Assembly: GCA_036346405.1 (NCBI GenBank)
Contig: CM070566.1
Span: 54,117,231-54,181,230, forward strand
Origin: Phyllostachys edulis
Taxonomy: Eukaryota > Streptophyta > Magnoliopsida > Poales > Poaceae
Direction: 5' to 3'
Length of the DNA: 64,000 nucleotides
Shown here: piece by piece, positions 33,682-45,165 of the stretch
Layout: each line of letters begins with the position of its first letter
How positions within the stretch are numbered: the stretch's first letter is position 1
Program-made: the position numbers and the translations under genes
Notes under the pieces: generated by a model
Seen by the model: the letters and a program-made list of their open reading frames with translations, nothing else
What the model was told of the DNA's origin: nothing
Database searches by the model: none

Positions 33682-35064
33682 ATGGCAGGGACCGAAGGGG
33701 ACGGGACACCGGTCGATTTCAACGAGTGTGTTAGTCGCGGCCAGCTACAAGCTGCGCTCGACAAACAAAATGCTTCATTCACTGATCTCGGCACGCGAAT
33801 GGACACCATCGTCACCGCCATTGCCCAGTTGAACACCACGTAGGCATTGAGCGGTGGAGCGGCGGATGGCCGACCTCACTGGTCAGATGGACGCATTGGA
33901 GGCACGCCTGCCACCTGTCAATGACGGCCATCATCATGATGATGACACAGTGCATGATGCGGTTGGCAACATTGATCAGCGGGAGACACAAGATGCACGA
34001 CTACGTCGGCGTCTTGAAAAAAAAGTATATGGTATGGGAGGTAATAACCGGAAGCGCTATGGTAACGATGACCCTTTTGCTAAAGTCAAGTTTACCATCC
34101 CATCTTTTTCTCGCCTTTATGATGTGCAATATATCTTGATTGGGAGATGACGGTAGAGCGTAAGTTTAATTCTCACTTGGTTCATGAACAACATAGAGTT
34201 AGACAAGCTACTAGTGAGTTTAAGGACTTTGCTATTATCTGGTGGAATGAACTGGGTACCATGCGCTTACAACCTGATACATGGGAGCGGTTAAAAGAAG
34301 CTATGCGTAATCGTTTTGTTCCTCCCTCATATAAACGTGATTTGAGAAAAAAATTACAACGCTTAGAACAAGGTGATAGTTGTGTTCAGGACTATTATGC
34401 TGAGCTTCAAAAGGGTATGGTGCGTTGTGGGGTTGTTGAGGACACAGAGGATAAGATTTGTCGTTTCTACGGGGGGTTACGGCGTGAAATTCAGGACATT
34501 GTTGATTATAAAGATTTTACTACTGTCAACCAGTTGTTCCAGCTTGCTATGCTTGCAGAAAAAGAATTGCAGGGACGCAAGGAATCAGCGACGGCAAGCA
34601 CCGGACGACCCTCCTACACGCCGCGAACGACTACATCGACGGGACTGCCCAAGTCTTCTTCGAGTTTTCGTTCTCCTCCACCACCAGTGAACAAGATTGC
34701 TGCAGCGCCACCGAAGCCACCTTCCACGACACGCCCTGCAGATTCTACAAAAAATTCTTTGCAGGCTCCAACCAAGAGTTCTTCTTCTGTGACTTCCTCG
34801 GGCCGCTCCTCCGACATTCAGTGCCACCGCTGCCATGGACTTGGTCATGTGCAGAGGAATTGCCCTAGCCAACGGGCATACATCGCCACGGAAGATGGAG
34901 GCTACATCAGCACTTCGGATGTCGAGGAGGATGATGACGTTGCTGCTACCTCAGATGACAATGGCGGTGGTCATGACGACTGTTCCTTGGTGGGCGCCCA
35001 CACGACGCCTTCTGAGCATCATTGTGTAGCGAGTCCTCAAAGACACGGTACAACAACCCGATAA
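33682..35064 (+). pseudogene. CRM gag
   Basis: Starts at the ATG at 33682 (MAGTEGDGTPVDFNECV). A TAG at 33841-33843 and frame changes near 33850 and 34145 break the N-terminal part (RLEKKVYGMGG, VKFTIPSFSRLYDVQY). The main piece, 305 codons at 34147-35064, holds the retrotransposon gag domain (FKDFAIIWWNELG, then YKRDLRKKLQRLEQGDSCVQ), a long Ser/Thr/Pro linker and a CCHC knuckle CHRCHGLGHVQRNCP near 34822-34866. An acidic tail (DVEEDDD) follows. This is the usual CRM gag layout. Confidence 0.9.
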
Positions 35065-35680
35065 GCTTCAACGCCAAAATTTGTTTCAGACTTTCTTTGC
35101 AATCAAGAACCGCGCCAAGACGTGTCATCATTGATGGAGGAAGCCGCAACAACTTGGTGAGTTCTCGATTTGATCAAGAAGCTTGGCTTGACCACGCGAT
35201 CGCATCCACATCCATACCATATTCAAGGGTTAAATGACTCGAAAAGCTAAGGTAACACAAACATGCCGAGTCCATTTTTCCATTGGTGGTTATGCCGATC
35301 ATGTTGATTGTGATGTGGTTCCCATGCAAGCATGCTCTCTTTTATTGGGTCGACCTTGGGAATTTGATAATGATGCTTTACACCATGGTAGTAGTAACAA
35401 ATACACTTTTATGCATAAGGGAAAGAAAGTTACTTTCGCTTTTGACCCCCACCGAGATTATAGAGGCCGATAGGGAGCGAAGTCTCACGCTAATGATCCA
35501 AAGGAACATGATAAATCTGAAAAACATTCTCGTTATGCTTGCCACAAAATCAGACCTTGCTGAAATTGATGATATTAATGATACATGCTATGTTTTTGTG
35601 TGCAAAGATGCTTTATTTTCTCTTGATAATATGCCTTGCACTTTGCCTCGCCTCCCTCACTAACCTTTTGCGTGATTTTA
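35065..35680 (+). pseudogene. CRM protease region
   Basis: The aspartic protease core reads VIIDGGSRNNLVSS at about 35128-35170, with DGGS in place of the more usual D-S/T-G, as is normal for CRM. It is followed by the flap region and LLLGRPWEFDNDALHHG at 35338-35395. At 35283-35663 the frame changes again, and pieces of the PR-RT link (SDLAEIDDIND, YVFVCKDALFSL) are seen. Frameshifts lie near 35225, 35470 and 35660. Confidence 0.82.
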
Positions 35681-36530
35681 GAGATGTTTTCCCGATGAGA
35701 TACCTCCGGGACTTCCCCCATTCGAGGGATTGAGCACCAGATTGACTTGATCCTCGAGCGAGTTTGCTAAACCGCGGCGGCGACAGACCAATCTCAAGAG
35801 ACTAAGGAGATTCAGCGACAAGTCCAAGAACTTTTGGACCGTGGGTACGTGACGTGAGAGCCTTAGTCCTTGTGTTGTTCTGTTCTTTTGGTACCCAAAA
35901 AGATGGTTCTTGGCGATGTGTGTAGATTGTAGAGCCATTAACAACATTACTATAAGGTATCGCTATCCTATTCCCAGACTAGACGACATGCTTGATGAGT
36001 TGTGTGGTGCTATAATTTTCACAAAGATTGACTTGCGTAGTGGATACCACCAAATAAGAATGAAACTTGGCAATGAATGGAAAACTGCTTTTAAAACTAA
36101 GTTCGGCTTGTATGAGTGGTTAGTCATGCCTTTTGGTTTAACTAATGCACCTAGCACTTTCATGAGATTAATGAACGAGGTTTTACGTCCTTTCATTGGC
36201 AAATTTGTGGTCGTTTACTTTGATGATATCTTGATTTATAGCAAGTCCATGGATGAACATTTGAATCACTTACGTGCTATTTTTAATGCTTTGAGAGATG
36301 CACGTTTGTTTGGTAACCTTGAGAAGTGCACCTTTTGCACGGATCGAGTCTCTTTTCTTGGCTATGTTGTGACTCCACAGGGAATTGAGGTTGATAGAGC
36401 CAAGGTGGAGGCGATATGGAGTTGGCCCACGCCCACGACGGTCTCCCAAGTGCGGAGTTTTCTTGGCCTTGCAGGTTTTATCGCCGCTTTGTCAAGGAAT
36501 TCAGCACCATTGCGACACCATTGATTGAGT
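35681..36530 (+). pseudogene. CRM reverse transcriptase
   Basis: The N-terminal palm (region ETKEIQRQVQELLDRGYV, 35790-35850) is out of frame with the main piece at 35910-36524. That piece runs from CVDCRAINN through TKIDLRSGYHQIRMK, MPFGLTNAPSTFMRLM and the catalytic YFDDILIYSK at about 36214-36245 to the thumb SFLGLAGF, where a frameshift at about 36475 interrupts FYRRF. All catalytic Asp residues of the readable part are present. Confidence 0.92.
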
Positions 36531-37000
36531 TGACAAAGAAGGAGTCGATTTCATTGGGGGCCATCACAAGAGGAGTCCTTTAATCTTTTGAAGGACAAGC
36601 TTACACACTCACCATTGCTCCAACTTCCGGATTTTGTAAGACTTTTGAGCCGGAATGTGATGCTAGCGGAATTGGTATTGGTGGTGTTTTGATGCAAGAA
36701 GGCAAACTCTGTTGCCTACTTTAGTGAAAAATTGAATGGTCCTGCTCTTAATTATTCCACGATGATAAAGAATTGTATGCTCTTGTTCGTTCTTTACGAG
36801 ACGTGGCAACACTATTTATGGCCTAAAGAATTTGTCATTCATTCTGATCATGAATCACTTAAGCATATTCGTAGTCAAACCAATTTGAATCGTAGACATG
36901 CTAAGTGGGTTGAATTTATTGAATCTTTTCCTTATGTCATTAAACACAAGAAAGGGAAGGATAATGTGATTGCTGATGCTTTGTCTCGACGCTATACCAT
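36531..37000 (+). pseudogene. CRM RNase H
   Basis: The first RNase H block (CDASGIGIGGVLMQEGK) lies near 36655-36715 in another frame. From 36732 the frame resumes with LNYSTMIKNCMLLF, WQHYLWPKEFVIHSDHESL and the conserved tail KKGKDNVIADALSRR (to about 36995). The second Asp of the active site is in the HSDHESL box. Small indels near 36560-36720 and a changed Tyr-Asp-Lys-Glu region make it inactive. Confidence 0.88.
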
Positions 37001-38361
37001 GTTGTCTCAACTTGATTGGCATATTTTTGGTCTTCAAACCATTAAAGGACAATATGCTTTAGATGCTGATTTTAAGGATGTGCTGTTGCATTGTAAAGAG
37101 GGACAAGCATGGAATAAATTCGTGATCAATGATGGGTTCTTGTTTAGAGCTAACCGCCTATGCATCCCAGCTGGATCCGTTCATCTTTTGTTGTTGCAGA
37201 GGCGATGGAGGCGGTTTGATGGGACATTTTGGTGCTAAGAAGACGGAGGACGTTCGCCACACACTTCTTTTGGCCAAAAATGAGGCGAGATGTTGAGCGG
37301 TTTGTGGCTCGCTGACTACATGTCAAAAAGCTAAGTCTCGCTTGAATCCACATGGTTTGTATATGCCTCTTCCTGTTCCTTCTATTCCGTAAGGCGATAT
37401 TTCTATGGACTTTGTTTTAGGATTGCCCAAGACTAAGAGGGGGAGGGATAGCATTTTTGTTGTTGTGGATCGTTTTTCTAAGATGGCTCATTTTATACCA
37501 TGTCATAAAACCGATGATGCCATTCATATTGCTGACATCTTTTTCAAAGAGATAGTTCGTTTGCATGGTATACCTTCTACTATTGTTTCAGATCGTGATG
37601 CCAAGTTCTTGAGTCACTTTTGGCGTACTCTATGGAACAAGTTGGGTACAAAGTTGTTGTTCTCACAACATGTCACCCACAAACCGATGGCCAAACCGAG
37701 GTGGTGAACCGCACATTGTCTACCATGCCGAGAGCTGTTTTGATGAATAATTTGAAGTCAGGGAAGAGTGTTTGCCGATGTTGAGTTCGCATATATAATC
37801 GAAATGAACACTCCACCACCAAGGTAAGTCCTTTTCGTAGTATATGGATTCAATCCCGTGCCCTCTTGATATTTTACCTTTGCCTACTAGTGAGAGAGTT
37901 CATAATGATGCTAAGGAGCGTGCTGATTTTATTGTCAAAATGCATGAGACTACTAAGGCAAACATTGAAAAGATGAATGAAAAATATAGGATTACTGGTA
38001 GTAAAGGTAGAAAGGAAGTTAAACTTGAACCGGTGATTTTGTTTGGTTGCACTTGAGAAAGGATAGATTTCCTGAGTTAAGAAAGTCAAAATTGATGCCT
38101 AGAGCTACTGGTCCTTTTAAGATAGTTGAGAAGATAAATGATAATGCATATAAACTTGAGTTGCCTTCCGAGTTTGGGGTTAGTCCCACCTTTAACATTT
38201 CAGATTTGAAGCCATACTTGGGAGAAGAAGATGAGGCTGAGTTGAGGACAACTCCGCTTCAAGAGGGGGAGGATGATGAGGACATCACTTCTTCGGATAC
38301 ACACAACAATCCTCCACTTGACATTCAAGGACCAATCACTAGAGCTCGCGCCGACAATTGA
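37001..38361 (+). pseudogene. CRM integrase and CR-type C-terminus overlapping the LTR
   Basis: The HHCC finger region is damaged at 37190-37330. The core at 37405-37707 gives MDFVLGLPKTKRGRDSIF with the first Asp and TIVSDRDAKFLSHFW with the second; the third acidic residue lies past a frameshift near 37668. After broken stretches, 38047-38361 reads LRKDRFPELRKSKLMP, FGVSPTFNISDLKPYLGEE and then crosses the 3' LTR start (38274) to GPITRARA before a stop at 38359-38361. The 5' LTR copy, with one more c, stays open much longer, so the original C-terminus was longer. CRM targeting to centromeres is attributed to this C-terminal region. Confidence 0.88.
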
Positions 38362-39184
38362 ATTTACAGTGAGCTCGTTCCTAAGTACTTCTTTTTGTTC
38401 ATTTGAGAATCGATTGCTACCTAATGATTTAATTATGATTAGGAACCATGGAGAGGACCTGGAAGTACTTGGAGAAGGGCTACGAGGCGCACAAGTCCAG
38501 CAAGGGCGGTCGAATCATGTTGGAGGCCCAACTCAAGCCGACTTCGAATCCAATTCGGAGTCCAGGACCAGGTCAAGACTAAAACGGACGCCCAGATCGC
38601 ATCCGGGCTCCGTTTTGGACGTTCCACATATGTATGGAAAGCTGAGAAGACGACCTTTCCAATGGCTCTAGTCCCATGTCAAAATTCCTTCTGAGTCAAC
38701 GGGAATCGTCGAAACAAGTGGATATTCAGAATCTATCAGGGTGCTGCGCCACCGTTTTTTGGGCCGTTCGGCTTTGTATCGTGTTGGAGCCCATTAGGGC
38801 GTGTCCAGGGGTTTTGCACGCCCCTCAGTCCTTTATATCCAGCTGCCACCCCCACCATTAGGGTTGGGTTTTACTTAGATTAATTCTGTCTTGAACAGTT
38901 TCGCCGTTCATCGGTTTGTGAGACCCCAACTTTCGAGTGCTAAACAATACATCTGCAATTCCGTTGTGTTCTTCCTTGTTCTTGCTTGTGTTCTTCGATT
39001 CGCAGGCGAGGATTAGCCTTCTTGGCGAGGTCAACCGGGCTGCGCACGGTTGATAACCTGAGGAGACGTGGTGCTGCGATTGCGGGTTCGAACGTGTTGT
39101 TCGAAGTTAATCGATTTGTGTCGCGCCTCCACTAAATCGAACATATCCAGAACCTGTTGGAAGATCGTGACCCCGTCCCCATCA
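38274..39184 (+). repeat. CRM 3' LTR
   Basis: 911 bp, preceded by the polypurine tract aagagggggagga and followed by the target copy ctatc at 39185-39189. It differs from the 5' LTR mainly by C/T and G/A changes and a few single-base indels (for example gcgccg for gcgcccg at about 38351). Confidence 0.94.
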
Positions 39185-40365
39185 CTATCCCTCTCAATTC
39201 TCATACCAAGAATTTACTTTGCTGGCCCCAAGTCCTTCATAGCAAAGAACTTGCTCAACTCTTCCTTCGGCTTTGCAATCCTAGAGACATTCTTGCCAAC
39301 AATCAAGATATCATCAACATAGAGTAACAAGATGATAAAATTATCACCTGAGAATCTTCGAAAGAACACACAATGGTCTGCACTACACCTATTGTAGACT
39401 TGCTCCACCATAACAGATTCAAACTTTATGTACCATTGTCTTGGTGCTTGTTTTAGGCCACAAAGACTTTTCTTTAGCTTACACACACAGTCTTTTTTGC
39501 CCTTCTTAACAAACCCTTTAGGCTGCTCCATGTATATCTCTTCCTCCAAGTCTCCATGAAGAAAGGCTATCTTCACATCCATTTGCTCAACCTCCAAGTT
39601 GTGACAAGCTGCAATGCCAAGAACCACCCGAATGGATGTCATCTTCACCCCCAGAGAGAAGATCTCATAAAAGTCAATTCATTTCCTCTGGCCAAATCCT
39701 TTCACAACTAGCCTCGCCTTGTATCTTGGATGTGACGTGTGCTCTTCTTGCTTGAATCTGTAGACCCACTTGTTCTTCAGTGCCTTCTTGCCCTATGGCA
39801 ACTTCACCAGCTCATATGTATGATTCTTATGCAAGGAATCCATCTCCTCTTGCATAGCTTTCATCCATTCCTTCTTGTGCTCATCTTCAATTGTTTCTGC
39901 AAAGAACTCAGGTTCTAAATCATTAGACAATAACACCACATAATCATCTGAGGAATACCTGCTAGAAGGTCTGCAATCTCTAGTGGATCGTCTAAGTGGA
40001 ACTTCTGGTATTGGTGATTGTTGATCATGATCATCAAATTTAGCAACAAATCCGTGCTACTAAGGAGCATTCTCACCACTTGTACCATGCGCATCGTCTT
40101 GTGCATCATCTGCAACATCGCCTTCAGCTTGTTGTGGAGCTGGAGCTATAGGAATTGGGTCTAAATCAACCATGTCTTGCTATTGAGGGACTTGCACCTT
40201 TGCCTTCACAATATCCTCAATTGTCTGGTCTTCAACAAACACGACATCACAGCTTCTGACAACTTTCTTTGCTATAGGATCAAACAGCTTGTAGCCGAAC
40301 TCATCCAAACCATTGCCAAGGAGTATGCATTGTCGTGTGTTTGCATCAAGTTTGGACCTTTCAAA
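39185..40365 (-). pseudogene. CopB reverse transcriptase and integrase tail
   Basis: A continuation of CopB on the right side of CRM. The 144-codon piece at 39214-39648 gives QMDVKIAFLHGDLEEEIYMEQ, CGLKQAPRQWYIKFE and catalytic LLLYVDDILIVG. A TAG near 39211 follows DLGPAK. Upstream (39650-40365) the protein reads in several frames: the RT start, a Gly/Asp-rich linker, and the integrase C-terminal stretch LDEFGYKLFDPIAKKVVRS. The reading breaks at 40365, where a DNA transposon enters. Wording resembles Tnt1/Tork-type plant copia elements. Confidence 0.87.
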
Positions 40366-41838
40366 GGTTATGAAAGTCAGTGTTGGGTGCCGACTAGGCG
40401 TCGCCTAAGAGCGAGGCGGTGCACTACCGCGCCGATTTCCACCAAGGCAGTAGGCTAGGCGAGATGGCCGCCTTGGACCGGTTGGGCAGTCAAAGTCAAT
40501 CCTCGGTGGCTCGCGGCGGTTCTAGGCGAGGCGGCATGAGGTGGGCGCCAAGGTGGGAGCTTAAAGGACTGCGCCCAAACCCGACACCCTGACCCCATCC
40601 AGTCATCGCGGCGTGCTATGGTTCGGCCTCCCCCTCCCCCCGCCGAACCGAGTTCGCCCCAAGTTCCAGCCATCTTGCGCCGTCGATTTAGCCTCGTTGC
40701 CGCTGAATCGAGCTTGTCCAGCCATCAACATCGCCGAATTGACCTCGCCGCCTTCGAATCGAGCTCGCCCATCCATATTTGCCGCCGACTTGAGGTACGC
40801 CACTCCCCCTCCCGCGCTACCGCCTTCTCCTCTCCCCTCTCTTCTCCCGCGCCGCTGCCCTCCCCTCCGATGCTCCCTTCCCTGCTCCACCCTCGCACCG
40901 CCGCCCTCCCCTCTCTTCCCGCCACCACCCTAGCGTCGCTGATCTATTTGCTCTCTGCTCCCCCTAGCGCCTCAGCTCCCCCTCCTCTGCTGCTCTGCTC
41001 TACTGCTCTGCCCCCAGCGTTGTTGGTTATTGCTAGCTGTGAAGGTGCTCTGCTGTGAGCCTGTGATGGTGCTCTACCATAGCCGAATCGAGCTCTTCTA
41101 TGAATGTGCTCTGCTGTGAGCCTGTGACTGCTAATTTGAGATTTGATTATGAATACTGAATTATTCTTGATGATGATTTGCTTGCTTTCTGTGATATGTG
41201 TGACTCCTAAATCATGCTCTGTTGCGATTTGCTTGCTTTTTGAATTTTGTGTCATCTGTGATATACTGATATGTGCCATGACTCTTGAGCATACAACTTA
41301 CAAGATATGTGTGACTCCTGAGTTCTAAATTCTGCTCTACTGTGATTTGCAGCATTTGCTTGCTTTCTGTGATATGTGTCCTGAGCATACAAGATATGTG
41401 ACTCCTGATTCCTAAATACTGCCCTGCTGACTGCTGTGATTCATAATTTTGATGATTTACTGGTGCTTCTATGCACTCACATCATTTGTTGCATTACTTG
41501 CATATTCATATTTCATGTTTATCTGGTCGACCTGACTCATCAATGTGACAATGTTTCATGACTTCATCATTAGGTTTTTTATTCCCTGAATTGACCTGTT
41601 TATAAGTTTACAACTGTCCACTTATCATCAAGTGAACAAATCCCCCAAATGGACACATTTTTGCTTCAGAAGTCTTTGAGATGTTGTGGCTGCATATGTT
41701 TCATACTTTCATTCATTCATCAATTATTCATGCATTCTTTCTCACACAATAGCAAAATAACTCACCATTGATTAAATATGTAGGATTACATCATTATTTG
41801 ATTACCTACATGTTTACATCAAGCTCGTGGAGGAGAGA
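40366..41838. mobile_element. Non-autonomous DNA transposon, left part (GCCTAGGCG-rich termini)
   Basis: Inserted in CopB pol. Both flanks carry ttggacctttca (40352-40363 and 57046-57057), so the target duplication is at most 12 bp and could be 8-10 bp if part belongs to the terminal repeat. The ends AAGGTTATGAAAG and, reversed, AAGGTTCAAGAAAG form imperfect terminal inverted repeats. Subterminal regions are packed with CGCCTAGGCG-like words (40390-40520 and 56975-57030). Inside is a GC- and CT-rich stretch (40600-41000), then repeated phrases such as tgctctgctgtgagcctgtga (41047, 41107). No transposase is seen. A hAT- or Mutator-like class is possible but unresolved. The 146-codon Pro/Ser-rich frame at 40618-41058 is not called a gene. 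Confidence 0.65.
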
Positions 41839-42108
41839 TGTCGAGACCGGATTTCTAAATCCAAACCCTCTGTGTATTTCTACACCAGTCCCATGATCAG
41901 TAACTAGTGCACACAGTAGAAACATCATTGATAACAAGTTCGAATCACGAAATAACATTAATAAACAACTGAGTACTAGCCTTATGGCCACTTATTACAA
42001 AAGAGGTCAAAAGACCTTGAGTCTTACAAAGAATGAAACAAAGAAAAGTTAAACTCCGAGTGATGGTCCATCGATTGCCCACCGTATTCGATCGAGGCGC
42101 AAACCTAG
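41839..42108 (-). repeat. Tekay-C solo LTR, first part
   Basis: It starts TGTCGAGACCGG, close to the Tekay-B LTR start TGTCGGGACC, and continues after Tekay-B at 53874-56818. No primer site precedes it and no polypurine tract follows, so it is a solo LTR left by LTR-LTR recombination. Flanks are agaga at the left and ggaga at the right, an imperfect 5-bp duplication. The last five bases, ctagt (42104-42108), are the Tekay-B target. Confidence 0.75.
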
Positions 42109-45100
42109 TTGTCGGGACCAAATTACATTCAGACCCTTCAGGTTCAACGACTAGCCCAGATCACGCTTAGTGCACACAAGGGTAACAAAGGTGGAAATCG
42201 ATCCATACAAGCTTAATAATAGCATAAACGAATAATTTTGATTAATAAATAATGGTTTTGACCTTAAGGTCGAAGTTTACAATTATTCAAGCCACGCAGG
42301 CTAACAGATAAATAAACGGCAATGAAACAGAACGCGGCGGTGGCGCCCCATCGATTCACCACAGTAACCGATCGATCCGAGACCTCACGATCGAGCACCT
42401 TCAAGATACTCATCCTCGAATGTCAAGCGAAGACTCCTCCTCTGCTTGATTCGTCAAAACAAGCGTGAGTACACACCGTACTCGCAAGCCACACCACAGA
42501 GATGCAAAATATACATGTTGGCTTTTTACAAGGGAAAGGCATTCTATGGCTCTTTTGCATAAATGCGACTTTTGCAATTGAATACAATTAATAGATTGAA
42601 AACAGGTAAAACAAATAGACAATAATAATTTGACAATTTATTTCACAAAGACGCACACAGCCTAGACAATTTTAGCACATAGCTGGATGATTTAAACCAC
42701 ACAGCTCCCTTCCCACACAGTTTTATGAAGATCTACCACTAGTGTGAAATCCCCGAGCATTGTCCATGACCGCGGACGCGGCTATTCGAATAGTTTTACA
42801 CTCTGCAGAGGTTGTACACTTTACCCACAAGATATAATTAGTGTAGCTAGCACTAATCATAACAAAGCATTTCGGACATTCATCTTACTATGCTAGGCCC
42901 ATCCCATACTGCATGTGGTCGCATGTGAGGCTCAGCTCAATGGCGCACATGGTGAGGTCCTTAATTGACCAAGGCAAGACTACCACAATCCCTAAGCACA
43001 CAGCTTATCAAACCCATGCACACAGCTCCACCAAAATAGCACACAGCCCACCATATCACACAAGATTCACCACTTGCCTCAGCCTAAATCATTTCCCACC
43101 CAGTTGGTTTTAAGTGCAACACATGCTTCACAATACACAAGTGCACAGCCTTTTATCACATAGTTGCATATTCACTTAATCAAATTATAATAGCAGTCTA
43201 CATGACAAGTGATTCGTGGCATGGCTAAGCAATCTAATCGCACTAACCAACCCACGTTGGTGCTACAAAATACCAACTAAATATCACTAGGGTGACAAAG
43301 AATTTAGACATAGCAATTTACAAGGAAGGCATAACAATTAGGGATTTACATCTACACCCAAAAGCTTTTAAATAAATACTTGAATTAAGATGCAGTAATT
43401 TGAATTAAAATACTTTAATAGAACTGGGAAGCAAAATGGTCAAGGGCATAGCTTGCCTTGAAAAAGGTCTAGGAATTGATCTTGATCTTGGAAAGGTTCT
43501 TCTTCTTCAACTCTTCCAAAGAAATGTCAAGTCTACTCGCAAACGAGACAAACAAACAAACTAAATAAATAACAGAAGCAAATAACTCCAATAAAATAAT
43601 TAAAAATCTCCAATAGATAGATCTGGATTTTAGACGAATTTAGAAATTTGAATGGATGAATTTGGAGTTAGGATGCAAAAGATATGGGGTTTCAAAGTTT
43701 AAATCTAAAGAAAACCCTAAAATTGATTTTCGGAATTCCGAATTATTTCTTAACAGAAAAATCAGAATATTGCATCAGCATGACATCAGCATGACGTCAG
43801 CCCTGGGAATTTCGGAAAAGGAATAATAAAGAAAATCGACATGTGGGGCCCACATGTCGTTGACCGCCACGCGGACCAAGTCCACCGAGCCTCTGGTCTG
43901 GGGCTGGTCATGGCGCGACTGCGTGCGTGGCGCCGACGCGGCGCCACGTGGTCGCACGTGTGCCCGGGAGGCGATGGCGACGAGGCGGAGGGTGACGTGG
44001 GCGGCGAATGAGGCGGCACAAGATCGACCCAATGGTCCCATGAACGGCGCGCGATCTGGTGGCGGTGGGTGGTACCAAAGGGTAGAGGTGTTATTGTGAA
44101 CCCATCGTGCGGCTCCGGGTGGTCGGGGTGACTGTGGTGGCTTGGCGAGGTTCAAGCGGCGAAGAGCTTCGGGTTTTGTCGGCAAGCGCCCGGTGTAGCT
44201 CGGTGATCGCGAGGGTTCTCGGGTAGCTCAAGGCGAGGAAGGCAATGCGGTGCACTCCCGGAGGCAATGCGTCACCGACGGCGAGAGGATCGGAGTTTTA
44301 GGGTTCGGTGACCGCGACCAAAACTCCGATTGCTTGGCTCAAGGGCTCGAGAGGGCAATTGGTTTGGGGTTTTTGGAAAGGGGTCATGCGATCCTCGAGG
44401 TGCTACTTATAGGGTCTAGGCGGCCTCGGAGCGACGTGCCGGCGGCGGAGGTTGAAACCACCCGAGAAGGGCTCGCGGAGATAAAGGAGATAGAGACGGA
44501 ATTTGAATTTGAATTTTGTTTGAACGAGTCCGGGGAGGATAGGGCTTCTAGAAGCGATCATCCGCGCACAAAATCGGGGCCGGTTGCGATATTGTCGGAC
44601 GGAGCTTCATAGGCGGCAATGGCGGTAGCAACAGACGCGAGATTTAAGACCAAGTCGGGACGACGACGCGTTAAAGCCCACGCCACGAGAGAGAGAGAGC
44701 GAGGTGCTCGCGCGCGCGGGCGGAGATCTGAGCGTCCAGTCCTGATCCAACGGCGAGGAATGAGTGGGCCGAGTGGGCTGGCGCGCGGGAAAGGAGTTGG
44801 GCCAGAGAGATTCGGCCCAGTCACTATTCGGAGATTTAAATACCTTTTTCTTTTTAAGAAAATACCAGAAATCCAAATAAGCAATGGAAATTAGCAAATG
44901 AACTTGGAAAAATTCTAGAAAATTCCAGAAAATATATCCAAGCTCATAGGATCCAAATAAAATAGTTTTCACTATTGTTCATGTTGACTTTAGTCATATT
45001 AAATTGTTTTGTTACACAAAGTCCAATATTAAGCTTTTTAAATTAAATTCAAATAAATCCAAATGGTGAATTTCTCCCTACTAACTATTCAAAAGATTTT

Positions 45101-45127
45101 AAAAGCTCTGAAAATTGGGATGTTACA
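42109..45127 (-). repeat. Tekay-B 3' LTR
   Basis: TGTCGGGACC to GGATGTTACA. Contains the conserved block at 42761-42828, an AT-rich middle, and a GC-rich segment at 43850-44780 with many open frames on both strands that recur in the other LTR and are not genes. The two LTRs are very similar; the GC-rich segment differs most. Confidence 0.95.
42761..42828 (-). promoter_or_regulatory. Conserved Tekay LTR block (Tekay-B 3' copy)
   Basis: Holds intact CTATTCGAATAG at 42782-42793 and CTCTGCAGAG at 42801-42810, followed by CTTTACCCAC. This is the best-preserved minus-strand copy. Confidence 0.55.
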
Positions 45128-45165
45128 AACCTCCCCTTAAAGGAATCTCGCCCCGAGATTCAAAG

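Larger units (their letters stand above)
31462..39184 (+). mobile_element. CRM: centromeric-type Ty3/gypsy chromovirus
   Basis: Plus-strand element of 7.7 kb with LTRs 31462-32377 and 38274-39184, TSD ctatc (31457-31461 and 39185-39189), Met primer site and polypurine tract aagagggggagga (38261-38273). RT and integrase wording (VDCRAINNITIRYRYPIPRL, VVYFDDILIYSK, DRVSFLGYVVTPQGIEVD) and the pol reading frame running into the 3' LTR with GPITRARA are hallmarks of the CRM/CRR lineage, known to concentrate in plant centromeres. Roughly 20-25 differences, mostly transitions, separate the LTRs by eye, so it is a fairly young insertion. Frameshifts make it non-autonomous. Confidence 0.92.

Noticed and set aside
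40618..41058. 146-codon Pro/Ser/Ala-rich frame
   Set aside because: Low-complexity CT-rich DNA inside a DNA transposon, open in more than one frame; no domain. Kept only as part of the transposon.
43775..44972. Group of open frames on both strands in a GC-rich stretch
   Set aside because: The stretch is part of the Tekay-B 3' LTR and recurs at 52505-53697 in the other LTR with frame-breaking changes, so it is not under coding constraint.
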